Positions 55,622 through 64,000 of a stretch of DNA of 64,000 nucleotides are shown here, piece by piece; positions within the stretch are counted from its first letter, which is position 1; every line of letters starts with the position of its first letter. The stretch spans positions 124,001 through 188,000 of the forward strand of contig JAQTLU010000005.1 in the NCBI GenBank assembly GCA_028714735.1, in the 5' to 3' direction. The notes below the pieces were generated by a model. That model did not search any database, was not told where the DNA came from, and saw only the letters and a program-made list of their open reading frames with translations. Made by a program: the position numbers and the translations under genes. The stretch comes from Gallionellaceae bacterium. GTDB taxonomy: Bacteria; Pseudomonadota; Gammaproteobacteria; Burkholderiales; Thiobacillaceae.

Positions 55622-56932
55622 TCAGGCCGCCTTGGCCAGTTTCTCCTCGGCCTTGCGGGCAAACCACTTCTCCGCCTCCTCGTCCCAGGTGTCGGTACGG
55701 ACATAGGGGTTGGTGCGCGGGTGCAGGATCATGTTCGGATCGACCTCCAGGCCGATGCCTTCGAGGAAATTGATCAGGCCGATGCGCTCGATCATCTCGC
55801 CGGTACGCTCGTGCTCGAGGGCGTTTTCGGCAAAGAAGTCGAGGATGCTGCGGGCCAGGTCGTTCAGCTTCTCGAAGTCCTCGTCGGTCTCCAGCTTCAT
55901 GAACGGGATGATCACGGTGCCCATGGTGGCGCCGATCTTCAGCACGCCCTTGCCGCCGGCCAGGATGGTGACGCCCTTGTCGAGGCCAGGCAGCAGGGCG
56001 CCGGGCATGACGTTCAGGCAGTGCATGCAGCGCACGCAGTTGTGGTTGTCGATGACCATCTCGGTTTCCAGGCCGACCCGCAGCACCGACTCGTGCACCT
56101 TGGCCGGTGAACCGGCGTCGCGCAGGGTGATCGCCTTGGTCGGACACAGGCTCACCACCATGTTGACCAGGTCGTTCATGCTGTGGTCGGCCATCCAGTC
56201 CTTGGCGATCGCCTCATCGGTGCGGATGTTGTCGCGCCAGGTGCCGATGGTGGCCATGTCGGAACGCTGGATCGAGTTGACGCAATCGTTCGGGCAACCG
56301 GAGAACTTGAACTTGAACTTGTACGGCAGGCTGGGCCGGTGCATGTCGTCGATGTTGCGGTTGATCACCGTGCGCAGGGCGCGCGCCTCGTCGTAGCAGG
56401 ACATCTCGCAGCGTGCCGCGCCGACGCAGGACATCGAGGTGCGCAGGGCCGGCCCGGCGCCGCCGAGGTCAAAGCCCAGGGCGTTGAGGTTGTCGAAGGC
56501 CTTCTGCACATTCGCGGAATTGATGCCCTGGAACATGATGTCGCCCGACTGGCCGTGGAAGGCGATCAGGCCCGAGCCGCCGGCATCCATCCAGGCATCG
56601 CACAGATTGCGCAGCAGGTCGGAGCTGTAATGCATGCCGGCCGGGGGCTGCACGCGCAGGGTATGGAATTCGGCAGCATCCGGGAACAAAGGCTTGCCGT
56701 CCTCGCCCTTCAACTCGGTAAAGCGCGGGATGATGCCGCCGCCATAGCCGATCACGCCGACGGTGCCCCCCTTCCAGTAGCCCTTGCGGGTTTCGTAGGA
56801 GGTCTCCAACTGGCCGAGCAGGTCGGCCATCATCGGGTTTTCCCCGGCCAGGCGTTTCAGGCCGGTGACGAAGGAAGGCCAGGGACCGGATTCCAGTTCG
56901 TCCAGCATCGGGGTGTCGGGTAGTTTTTTCAT
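55622..56932 (-). CDS. dsrA: Dissimilatory-type sulfite reductase alpha subunit DsrA (orphan)
   Basis: The 436-residue protein has the full DsrA layout. The sirohaem-[4Fe-4S] ligands are Cys169 and Cys175 (SCVGAARC), and Cys213 and Cys217 (SGCPNDC). A ferredoxin insert has Cys263 (SLCPTKAI) and Cys299/302/305 (NCVRCMHC). HGQSGDIMFQGI and RTSMSC are conserved. In sulfur oxidisers the reverse-acting enzyme oxidises sulfane sulfur to sulfite as a DsrAB heterotetramer. No dsrB, dsrC, dsrEFH or dsrMK is adjacent; mogA follows. The start has GGAGGAAG upstream. A palindromic site precedes it. Confidence 0.92.
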   Translation of the reverse strand: MKKLPDTPMLDELESGPWPSFVTGLKRLAGENPMMADLLGQLETSYETRKGYWKGGTVGVIGYGGGIIPRFTELKGEDGKPLFPDAAEFHTLRVQPPAGMHYSSDLLRNLCDAWMDAGGSGLIAFHGQSGDIMFQGINSANVQKAFDNLNALGFDLGGAGPALRTSMSCVGAARCEMSCYDEARALRTVINRNIDDMHRPSLPYKFKFKFSGCPNDCVNSIQRSDMATIGTWRDNIRTDEAIAKDWMADHSMNDLVNMVVSLCPTKAITLRDAGSPAKVHESVLRVGLETEMVIDNHNCVRCMHCLNVMPGALLPGLDKGVTILAGGKGVLKIGATMGTVIIPFMKLETDEDFEKLNDLARSILDFFAENALEHERTGEMIERIGLINFLEGIGLEVDPNMILHPRTNPYVRTDTWDEEAEKWFARKAEEKLAKAA

Positions 56933-56959
56933 GATGGCTTCCTCCAGAATGAACCGGCT

Positions 56960-56990
56960 ATTACTCTAGTAATTTAGTCGGATATATCCG
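56960..56990. promoter_or_regulatory. Palindromic sites upstream of dsrA
   Basis: Two inverted repeats lie 28-58 bp before the dsrA start: ATTACT-CT-AGTAAT (56960-56973) and the perfect CGGATATATCCG (56979-56990). The second resembles the GGATATCC units at 35959-35976. They are candidate operators; the binding protein is unknown. Confidence 0.5.
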
Positions 56991-57131
56991 GAAGTCAATT
57001 TCACGCGGCCTGTCAGGCCAGGTTTTAAGTAAGTTGTAAGTGTGATCTGGCATGATGATGTCTTTCGTCATCGGCCTCGGTGTGCGCATTCGCTCGACAA
57101 CAACAGGTTGCTGCCCGGTACCGCCCTGACC

Positions 57132-58595
57132 ATGATGCAACGGCGGCTGGCCCCCATCGTCAAGGTGCTCGGCATCGTGATCACCGTATTCGGCATCTCG
57201 ATGCTGTTGCCGCTCGTCGTCTCGCTGTTCATCCAGGACAACGCCCAGACCTCCTACGATGAGTCCGTCGCCATCACGGTCGGCACCGGCCTGCTGCTCT
57301 GGCTGCTGACCCTGCGCGACCGGAGCGAACTCAAGTACCGCGACGGTTTCCTGCTGGTGGTCCTGATCTGGACCATCCTGCCCCTGTTCGCCGCCCTGCC
57401 GCTGCTGATCTACCTGCCCGGCCTGTCGTTCACCGACGCCTATTTCGAGACCGTATCCGGCCTGACCACCACCGGCGCGACCACGCTGTCCGGCCTGGAC
57501 GCCCTGGCGCCCTCGATCAACCTGTGGCGCACCCAGATGCACCTGATCGGCGGCATGGGCGTGATCGTGCTGGTGACCGCCATCCTGCCCCTGCTGGGCG
57601 TCGGCGGCCGCCAGATGTTCAAGGCCGAGTCGCCCACCCCAATGAAGGACGAAAAGCTCACCCCGCGCATGGCCGAGACCGCCAAGGGCCTCTGGGCGGT
57701 CTACCTGCTGATCACCCTGGCCTGCTTCGGCGCCTACTGGCTGGCCGGCATGACCTGGATCGATGCCCTGACCCACGCCTTCTCGGTGATGGGCCTGGGC
57801 GGTTTCTCCTCGCACGACGCCAGCCTCGGCTACTTCCACTCGGTCACCCTGGAAGTCATCACCATGGTGTTCGCGCTGATCGCCGGCATCAACTTCTCGA
57901 CCCATTTCATGGTGCTGCGCCAACTCAGCCTGAGACCCTATCGCTTCGACCCGGAAGTGCGCTGGTTCCTGATCGTGGTGCTCGGCTCCTGCCTGGCCCT
58001 GGCCCTGTTTCTCTGGCTGAAGGGGGTCTACCTGGATTTCCCTACCGCGCTGCGCTATGCCAGCTTCAACACCATTTCGATCGCCACCACGCTCGGCCTG
58101 GCGACCTACGATTACAATCTCTGGCCTTACTTCGCCGGCCTCTGGATGCTGCTGCTCAGCAGCTTCAGTTCCAGCGCCGGCTCCACCGGCGGCGGCATCA
58201 AGATGATGCGGGCGATCCTGCTCTACAAGCAGGTGCGCCGGGAAATTGCCAAGCTGCTGCATCCCAAGGCCGAGATTCCGGTCAAGATGGGCGCGGCGGT
58301 AGTGCCGAACAAGATCATGTATGCGGTGCTGGCCTTCTTCTTCATCTATGTCGCCGCCATCGTCATCCTGTCCCTGCTGCTCAGCGCCAGCGGGCTCGAC
58401 GTGTTCAGCTCCTTCACGGCCATCGTCGCCACCATCAACAACACCGGCCCCGGCCTCGGCCAGGTCGGCCCGGCCACCACCTATGCCGTGCTGACCGATT
58501 TCCAGACCTGGGTATGCATCTTCTCGATGCTGCTGGGACGCCTGGAACTGTTCACCTTGCTGGTGGTGCTGACGCCGCACTTCTGGCGGAAATAG
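57132..58595 (+). CDS. trkH: TrkH-family potassium uptake membrane protein
   Basis: The 487-residue channel has four M1-P-M2 repeats. Filter-like motifs are SGLTTTGATTL, FSVMGLGGFSSHD, FNTISIATTLGL and IVATINNTGPGLG, and SSAGSTGGGIKMMRAILLYKQVRRE is typical of TrkH. It imports K+ with a cytoplasmic RCK subunit such as TrkA; none is adjacent. Adjacent ATGs at 57132 and 57135 open the first helix. The 3' end overlaps the convergent M48 protease gene by 44 bases. Confidence 0.95.
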   Translation: MMQRRLAPIVKVLGIVITVFGISMLLPLVVSLFIQDNAQTSYDESVAITVGTGLLLWLLTLRDRSELKYRDGFLLVVLIWTILPLFAALPLLIYLPGLSFTDAYFETVSGLTTTGATTLSGLDALAPSINLWRTQMHLIGGMGVIVLVTAILPLLGVGGRQMFKAESPTPMKDEKLTPRMAETAKGLWAVYLLITLACFGAYWLAGMTWIDALTHAFSVMGLGGFSSHDASLGYFHSVTLEVITMVFALIAGINFSTHFMVLRQLSLRPYRFDPEVRWFLIVVLGSCLALALFLWLKGVYLDFPTALRYASFNTISIATTLGLATYDYNLWPYFAGLWMLLLSSFSSSAGSTGGGIKMMRAILLYKQVRREIAKLLHPKAEIPVKMGAAVVPNKIMYAVLAFFFIYVAAIVILSLLLSASGLDVFSSFTAIVATINNTGPGLGQVGPATTYAVLTDFQTWVCIFSMLLGRLELFTLLVVLTPHFWRK

Positions 58596-59679
58596 CGGCC
58601 CGGATGGCGGCCCAATCGTACGGCAGCGGCGCGGCCGGGTAGTCGCCCTCTGCGGCGATGGCGCGGCGCAGGTTGTCGATGCGCTCCGCGGTCGCCGGGT
58701 GGCTGGACAGGAAGGCCGGGACGGCCCCCTCGCTCTGCGCCAGCCTGGCGAAGAAGCCGACTAGGCCGTCGGGCGCGATGCCAGCCCGCTTCAGGGCCTT
58801 GAGGCCGCCCAGATCGGCCTGCCGTTCCAGGTCGCGGCCATAGGCCATGCCGCCCAACTGTTCCGCCATGCCGGCCCAGATCCCGCCCGAGGCATCGCCC
58901 ATAGCCAGCGCCAGCAGCGCCCGCCAGCCCAGGCCATGGATCATGTTCTTCAGGGAATGGCGCAGTTCGACGTGCTGGACCTCATGCGCCAGCACCCCGG
59001 CCACCTCCTCGGCGCTGTCGGCCGTCCTGATCAGGCCGCTGTAGACCACCACGTAGCCGCCCGGCATGGCGAAGGCATTGACCTCCGGGCTGTCGGCGAC
59101 GAACCATTGGTAATGGTATTTCGAACCGGCGGTGAGCCGGTCGCCGATGGCCTGGACCATGGCCGGCGCCGGCCCGGCCTCGACCAGCTTCAGGCTCGGC
59201 CGCATCTGGGCGAAGGCCAGATCGCCGAGTTGCTGCTCCTGGGCCAGGCTGACCTGGCCGGCCGCCCAGCCGGCAATGCGGTCGGCGTTGGCCAGAAACA
59301 GGCCCAGCAGGATGAAGGGCAGCAGGACGAAGGCGCCGACCAGACCGAAGCCGATCCGGAAGCGCAGGCTGCGGGCGCGATCGCGGCGGCCATGCCGGTC
59401 GAGTTGTGCCGCCAGGGCCGCCGGCGCACCGGCCAGCAAGCGTTCGGCCTCGGCCGAGGAGGGCAACAATACCGCGACCGTGCCGCCTTCGCCGGGCCAT
59501 TCCAGCAGCCACTGGCGGCCGTCGAAGCCACCATGCTTCACGGTCAGCCGCTCGGCCGGCACGGCCAGGCGGGTATCGCCATAACTGATCCGGAGCAGCA
59601 AACCGGCAAACTGCGCCCGAGCCAGGACCCCGCCGGCATCGACCCCGGGCGCAAACAGATGAACCTTGATGCTTTCCAT
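58552..59679 (-). CDS. M48-family zinc metalloprotease, membrane-anchored
   Basis: The 375-residue protein has an N-terminal soluble domain of about 100 residues, a membrane helix (IGFGLVGAFVLLPFILLGLFLAN) and a peptidase domain with VAGVLAHEVQHVELRHS (HExxH) and RDLERQADLGGLKALKRAG with the third ligand Glu. NAFAMPGGYVVVYSGLI precedes the zinc site. The family includes HtpX/BepA-like proteases; the substrate is unknown. Confidence 0.92.
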   Translation of the reverse strand: MESIKVHLFAPGVDAGGVLARAQFAGLLLRISYGDTRLAVPAERLTVKHGGFDGRQWLLEWPGEGGTVAVLLPSSAEAERLLAGAPAALAAQLDRHGRRDRARSLRFRIGFGLVGAFVLLPFILLGLFLANADRIAGWAAGQVSLAQEQQLGDLAFAQMRPSLKLVEAGPAPAMVQAIGDRLTAGSKYHYQWFVADSPEVNAFAMPGGYVVVYSGLIRTADSAEEVAGVLAHEVQHVELRHSLKNMIHGLGWRALLALAMGDASGGIWAGMAEQLGGMAYGRDLERQADLGGLKALKRAGIAPDGLVGFFARLAQSEGAVPAFLSSHPATAERIDNLRRAIAAEGDYPAAPLPYDWAAIRAAISARSAASAPPAR

Positions 59680-59769
59680 GCCATTACCTCGTTGCCGACG
59701 GGGTCAAGACGTGCAGCCTGTCCAACCCGATCCGGATAGAATGCCGGCATTCTCTTACCGTATCGCATC

Positions 59770-60378
59770 ATGAACCAGAAAATCCTCGACCTTTTCCGCC
59801 GCCGCTACGCCTGTCATTCCTTTTTGCACGACCGCGCCATCGCCCAGGCCGACCTCGACACCGTTCTCGAAGCCGGCCGTCTGTCGCCCTCCTCCTTCGG
59901 ACTGGAACACTGGAAGTTCCTGGTGGTCACCCAGGCGGAGGAAAAGGCGCGCCTGCAGGCCGTCTGCTTCAACCAGCCGCAGGTCGGCGACGCCTCGGTG
60001 GTGGTGGTGATCCTGGCCAAGATCGCCGACATGGACCCCGACACCGATTACATCAAGGCCCTGATGGCGCGTGAATACCCGGGCGAAGCGCTGGCCCAGG
60101 CGCTGGCCAACTACCGCGGTTTCCACGCCGCCACCGACGTCAAGGCCTGGAGCATCAGCCAGTGCCACATCGCCGCCGCCAACATGATGACCGCCGCCGC
60201 CGCGGTCGGCCTCGACTCCTGCGCCATCGGCGGTTTCCTGGCCGACGAGGTGAAGAAGATCCTGGCCATCGACGGCGACCGTTACGAGATCGCCCTGATC
60301 CTGCCGCTCGGCTACTGCGCCGAGCCGGCACCGGAGAAACAGCGCCTGCCGCTGTCGGAACTGGTCGAGTACCGCTGA
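59770..60378 (+). CDS. NAD(P)H-dependent nitroreductase-family protein
   Basis: A 202-residue FMN protein of the nitroreductase superfamily. FRRRYACHSF carries the N-terminal FMN-binding Arg, GRLSPSSFGLEHWKFLVV is the conserved phosphate region, and GLDSCAIGGF and LILPLGYCAE are typical of the C-terminal half. Physiological substrates (quinones, nitro compounds) are not predictable. It is divergent from the M48 gene, which leaves a 90-bp shared promoter region. Confidence 0.92.
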   Translation: MNQKILDLFRRRYACHSFLHDRAIAQADLDTVLEAGRLSPSSFGLEHWKFLVVTQAEEKARLQAVCFNQPQVGDASVVVVILAKIADMDPDTDYIKALMAREYPGEALAQALANYRGFHAATDVKAWSISQCHIAAANMMTAAAAVGLDSCAIGGFLADEVKKILAIDGDRYEIALILPLGYCAEPAPEKQRLPLSELVEYR

Positions 60379-60387
60379 GCCGGCCCC

Positions 60388-60413
60388 GTCGTCCCCGCCT
60401 GCGCGGGGATGAC
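60388..60413. repeat. GC-rich palindrome between convergent genes
   Basis: A hairpin TCCCCGC-CTGC-GCGGGGA within CGTCGTCC...ATGAC, the same family as at 24777-24844. It lies between the nitroreductase and purU 3' ends and could stop transcription from both sides. Confidence 0.65.
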
Positions 60414-60418
60414 AAAAC

Positions 60419-61273
60419 CTAGTCGAACACCACCGTCTTGTTGCCGTAGACCAGGATGCGGTTGTCGATATGCCAGCGCACGGCGCGCGACAGCACCACC
60501 TTTTCCAGGTCGGCGCCCTTCTGCACCAGGTCTTCCAGGTCGTCGCGATGACTGATGCGGACCACGTCCTGCTCGATGATCGGGCCGTCGTCGAGTATCT
60601 CGGTGACGTAGTGGCTGGTCGCGCCGATCAGCTTGACGCCGCGCTCGAACGCCCGCTGGTACGGCTTGGCGCCGTGGAAGGCGGGCAGGAAGGAGTGGTG
60701 GATGTTGATCACCCGGCCCTCCCACTGGCGGATGAATTCCGGCGACAACACCTGCATGTAGCGGGCCAGAACGATGAAGTCGACGTGGTGGGCCGCCATC
60801 AGGGCCATCTGCTGCTGCTCGGCCTCGGCCTTGTTGTCCTTGCTCATCGCGATGTGGACAAAGGGGATGTCGTAGGCCTCGGCCAGCCAGTGGGTATCCG
60901 GGTGGTTGCTGACGATCAGGGGAATCTCGCAGTACAGCTCGCCGGCATGGTGGCGATAGAGCAGGTCGGCCAGGCAATGGTCGAACTTGGACACGAACAC
61001 GGCCAGCCTGGGCTTCACGCTGGACAGCGAGAGCCGCCATTGCATCTGGTGCTGTTCGGCGATCGGCGCGAAGGCCTCCTCGAAGCGGTGGATGCCCAGT
61101 TCGAAACCGTCCAGCTCCCATTCCACCCGCATCAGGAACAGACCGGCGACCTTGTCCTGGTGCTGGTCGGCATGAAGGATGTTGGCGTTGTGGGAATAGA
61201 GAAAGTTGGCGATGGCGGCGACCAGACCCTTGCGGTCGGGGCAGGACACCAGCAGACAGGCGGTATTGCGCAT
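60419..61273 (-). CDS. purU: Formyltetrahydrofolate deformylase PurU
   Basis: PurU hydrolyses 10-formyl-THF to formate and THF, balancing one-carbon pools and supplying formate. The 284-residue product has an N-terminal ACT domain (LLVSCPDRKGLVAAIANFLYSHNANI) and a formyltransferase domain with the catalytic set VINIHHSFLPAFHGAKPY, GATSHYVTEILDDGPIIEQ. A regulatory role for the ACT domain is known in the family. Confidence 0.96.
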   Translation of the reverse strand: MRNTACLLVSCPDRKGLVAAIANFLYSHNANILHADQHQDKVAGLFLMRVEWELDGFELGIHRFEEAFAPIAEQHQMQWRLSLSSVKPRLAVFVSKFDHCLADLLYRHHAGELYCEIPLIVSNHPDTHWLAEAYDIPFVHIAMSKDNKAEAEQQQMALMAAHHVDFIVLARYMQVLSPEFIRQWEGRVINIHHSFLPAFHGAKPYQRAFERGVKLIGATSHYVTEILDDGPIIEQDVVRISHRDDLEDLVQKGADLEKVVLSRAVRWHIDNRILVYGNKTVVFD

Positions 61274-61384
61274 TTTTTAATCAGGCTTAGCGGGCTCGAA
61301 GGGCCGCATTTTACGCTATAGAGCCCCTTCCCCGGCCTGGACGCCCGTATTTTCAAGGCCTTCCGAAGGACCTGAAAAAACCGG

Positions 61385-61448
61385 TTGACTGTTCGACCCG
61401 GCACACTAGAATTAGCGCCACAACCTCAAACAAACACTATATTTAGCG
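61385..61448 (+). promoter_or_regulatory. nrdA promoter with tandem NrdR boxes
   Basis: A sigma70-like pair TTGACT (61385-61390) and TAGAAT (61407-61412) is spaced by 16 bp. Two related boxes, ACACTAGAATTAGCG (61403-61417) and ACACTATATTTAGCG (61434-61448), lie exactly 31 bp apart, three helical turns, as is typical of NrdR sites. The first overlaps the -10. NrdR would repress nrdA when dATP is high. Confidence 0.75.
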
Positions 61449-61551
61449 TTTCCTAATAAACAACCGGAAGCGCAAAAACTGCGAAAAACTGAAAAACAAG
61501 CCGCACGGCCCCGTGCCACGCGGCGTCTTTCGTTTAAAAGGAGACCTAGGG

Positions 61552-64000
61552 ATGCAGCTTTCCACCGAAATTCAGTCCACCCAGCCCGTCTTTGCCCAGA
61601 ACCCGGACGACGGCGTCGCCGCACCGGCCTATGTCGGCTACCAGATCATCCGCCGCAACGGCTCGGTAGTGGTGTTCGAGCCGGCCAAGATCGCCGTCGC
61701 CATGACCAAGGCCTTCATCGCCGTGAGCGGCGGCCAGGCCGCCGGCAGCGCCCGCATCCGCGAACTGGTCGACAACATGACCCAGTCCGTGGTCCAGGCC
61801 CTGCTGCGTCGGCAGCCGAACGGCGGCACCTTCCACATCGAGGATATCCAGGATCAGGTCGAACTGGCCCTGATGCGCTCCGGCGAACACGAAGTCGCCC
61901 GCGCCTATGTCCTGTATCGGGAGAAACGGGCCGAGGAGCGCGCCAGGCAGCGCCAGGAACAGGCCGAAGAGCACGTCATCTACTGCGTCGAGAACGGCCA
62001 GCGCAAGCCGCTCGACCTCAAGCGCCTGGCCGACCTGGTCGGCGCCGCCTGCGAAGGCCTGCCCGAGACCCACCCGCAGGCCATCCTGCAGGCCACCGTG
62101 CGCGACATCTACGACGGCGTGCCGAGCGAGGAAGTGCGCAAGTCGCTGGTCATGTCGGCCCGCTCGCTGATCGAGAAGGACCCCGACTATTCCCTGGTCA
62201 CCGCCCGCCTGCTCCTGCACACCATCCGCCGCGAGGTGCTGGGTGAGGATGTCAGCCAGGCCGAGATGGCGGCCCGTTACGCCGACTACTTCCCGGCCTA
62301 CATCAAGGAAGGCATCGAGGCCGAACTGCTGGATGAACGGCTGGCCCAGTACGACCTCGCCCGTCTGGCCGCCGCCCTGGCGCCGGAGCGCGACCTGCAG
62401 TTCCAGTACCTCGGCCTGCAGACCCTGTACGACCGCTACTTCCTGCACATCGCCGAGCGCCGCATCGAGCTGCCCCAGGCCTTCTTCATGCGCGTCGCCA
62501 TGGGCCTGTCGATCAACGAGATCAACCGGGAAGAGCGCGCCATCGAGTTCTACCACGTGCTGTCCAGCTTCGACTACATGTCCAGCACGCCGACCCTGTT
62601 CAACGCCGGCACCCGGCACAGCCAGCTGTCCTCCTGCTACCTGACCACGGTGCCGGACGACCTCGACGGCATCTACCAGTCGATCAAGGAAAACGCCCTG
62701 CTGCAGAAGTTCGCCGGCGGCCTCGGCAACGACTGGACCCGCGTGCGCAGCCTGGGCGCCTACATCAAGGGCACCAACGGCAAGTCGCAGGGCGTGGTGC
62801 CCTTCCTCAAGGTCGCCAACGACACCGCCGTAGCGGTGAATCAGGGCGGCAAGCGCAAGGGCGCGGTGTGCGCCTTCCTGGAAACCTGGCACATGGACAT
62901 CGAGGAATTCCTCGAACTGCGCAAGAACACCGGCGACGACCGCCGCCGCACCCACGACATGAACACCTCCAACTGGGTGCCCGACCTGTTCATGAAGCGG
63001 GTCATGGAAAACGCCGAGTGGACCCTGTTCTCGCCCTCCGACGCCCCCGACCTGCACGACCTCACCGGCCGCGCCTTCGAGGAAGCCTACTGCCGCTATG
63101 AAGACAAGGCCGCGCGCGGCGAGATCAAGGTATTCAAGAAGGTCCAGGCCCTGGGCCTGTGGCGCAAGATGCTGTCGATGCTGTTCGAGACCGGCCATCC
63201 CTGGATCACCTTCAAGGATGCCTGCAACGTGCGCTACACCAACCAGCACGTCGGCGTCGTCCACAGCTCCAACCTGTGCACCGAGATCACCCTGCACACC
63301 AACGACAACGAGATCGCGGTGTGCAACCTGGGCTCGGTCAACCTGGTCAACCACCTGACCGCCAACGGTCTCGACCCAGCAGGAATTGACCTCGACAAGC
63401 TGCAGCGCACCATCAAGACCGCGATGCGCATGCTCGACAACGTCATCGACATCAACTTCTACAACGTCGGCAAGGCGCGCAACTCCAACCTCAAGCACCG
63501 GCCGGTCGGCATGGGCATCATGGGTTTCCAGGACACCCTGCACAAGCTGCGCATCCCCTACGCCAGCAATGCCGCCGTCGAGTTCGCCGACCGCGCCATG
63601 GAAGCGGTGGCCTACAACGCCTACTGGGCCTCGACCGACTTGGCCGAGGAACGCGGCCGCTACAGCACCTTCAACGGCTCGCTGTGGTCCCAGGGCATCC
63701 TGCCGCAGGACTCGCTGAAAAAGCTGGCCGAGGAGCGCGGCGGCTATCTCGAAGCCGACTACAGCGAGACCCTGGACTGGGCCGCCCTGCGCAACCGCAT
63801 CCAGACGGTCGGCATGCGCAACTCCAACTGCCTGGCCATCGCCCCGACCGCGACCATCGCCAACATCGTTGGCGTCTCCGCCTCGATCGAGCCGACCTAC
63901 CAGAACCTGTTCGTGAAATCGAACCTGTCCGGTGAATTCACCGTGGTCAACCAGTACCTGGTGCGTGACCTCAAGGCGATGAACCTGTGGGACGAGGTCA
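61552..64000 (+). CDS. nrdA: Ribonucleoside-diphosphate reductase alpha subunit NrdA (3' end outside)
   Basis: Class I reductase large subunit; 816 residues are visible before the window ends. The N-terminus has an ATP-cone (YQIIRRNGSVVVFEPAKIAVAM) and a second cone-like stretch from about 143 (IYCVENGQRKPLDLKRL), the two-cone form. The barrel has SQLSSCYLTTVPDD (redox Cys), KFAGGLGNDWTRVR, the thiyl-radical Cys in SSNLCTEI, AVCNLGSVNL and IAPTATIANIVGVSASIEPTYQN. The ATG at 61552 follows AAGGAG. The C-terminal redox tail and nrdB lie beyond 64000. Confidence 0.97.
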   Translation, partial: MQLSTEIQSTQPVFAQNPDDGVAAPAYVGYQIIRRNGSVVVFEPAKIAVAMTKAFIAVSGGQAAGSARIRELVDNMTQSVVQALLRRQPNGGTFHIEDIQDQVELALMRSGEHEVARAYVLYREKRAEERARQRQEQAEEHVIYCVENGQRKPLDLKRLADLVGAACEGLPETHPQAILQATVRDIYDGVPSEEVRKSLVMSARSLIEKDPDYSLVTARLLLHTIRREVLGEDVSQAEMAARYADYFPAYIKEGIEAELLDERLAQYDLARLAAALAPERDLQFQYLGLQTLYDRYFLHIAERRIELPQAFFMRVAMGLSINEINREERAIEFYHVLSSFDYMSSTPTLFNAGTRHSQLSSCYLTTVPDDLDGIYQSIKENALLQKFAGGLGNDWTRVRSLGAYIKGTNGKSQGVVPFLKVANDTAVAVNQGGKRKGAVCAFLETWHMDIEEFLELRKNTGDDRRRTHDMNTSNWVPDLFMKRVMENAEWTLFSPSDAPDLHDLTGRAFEEAYCRYEDKAARGEIKVFKKVQALGLWRKMLSMLFETGHPWITFKDACNVRYTNQHVGVVHSSNLCTEITLHTNDNEIAVCNLGSVNLVNHLTANGLDPAGIDLDKLQRTIKTAMRMLDNVIDINFYNVGKARNSNLKHRPVGMGIMGFQDTLHKLRIPYASNAAVEFADRAMEAVAYNAYWASTDLAEERGRYSTFNGSLWSQGILPQDSLKKLAEERGGYLEADYSETLDWAALRNRIQTVGMRNSNCLAIAPTATIANIVGVSASIEPTYQNLFVKSNLSGEFTVVNQYLVRDLKAMNLWDEV

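Overview
GC-rich proteobacterial chromosome, most like a sulfur-oxidising betaproteobacterium of the Thiobacillaceae type. The support is a dsrA-type sulfite reductase subunit, the order rpe-gph-trpE-trpG-trpD, the pepP-ubiH-type ubiquinone cluster, lptD-surA-pdxA-rsmA beside amgK-murU, and glyQ-glyS followed by gmhB-plsC-ygjP. The assignment is inferred from content and not proven.

Layout. 0-4.3 kb: a trimeric autotransporter adhesin and a BamE/OmpA-type lipoprotein, bounded on both sides by tRNA-3'-half-like sequences. 4.3-10.3 kb: tryptophan entry genes (trpE, trpG, trpD) with rpe and gph on the minus strand; a secreted Pro/Gln/Tyr-rich coiled-coil protein sits between trpE and trpG, and no trpC follows. 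10.3-13 kb: apaG, mltA, a small YjfB-like protein, a TonB-family protein. 13-19.4 kb: dsbC, two flavin ubiquinone hydroxylases, pepP, murU and amgK in one minus-strand run. Two gene junctions there (pepP/ubiH and amgK/murU) each carry a truncated vestige of the downstream gene's start, then a GC-rich insert, then a re-coded complete start. 19.4-24.8 kb: lptD, surA, pdxA, rsmA.

24.8-28.6 kb is a low-GC scar of mobile DNA: palindromic repeats, an IS5-type transposase fragment, a tyrosine recombinase C-terminus, unknown genes, and a Tae4-type peptidoglycan amidase gene with an in-frame TGA. 28.6-31 kb: a peptidoglycan-binding-like membrane protein, a TIGR03790-type protein, gloA. 31-35.9 kb: a tight six-gene run encoding a flavin/[2Fe-2S] reductase, a membrane protein, an octahaem cytochrome c, a His-rich zinc-ribbon protein, a CDF metal exporter and a methyltransferase-like protein. 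36-42.4 kb: ygjP-like protease, plsC, gmhB, a degenerate GGDEF protein, glyS, glyQ.

42.5-54.4 kb holds the most striking locus: a 3,189-residue secreted multidomain protein with three exact-length 164-residue tandem units and two 139-residue units, followed by a TMTC-like multispan TPR protein (possible glycosyltransferase) and a membrane protein. After a MITE-like element come mogA and an orphan dsrA without dsrB, then trkH, an M48 protease, a nitroreductase, purU, and a truncated nrdA behind tandem NrdR boxes. No rRNA, complete tRNA or CRISPR array was seen.
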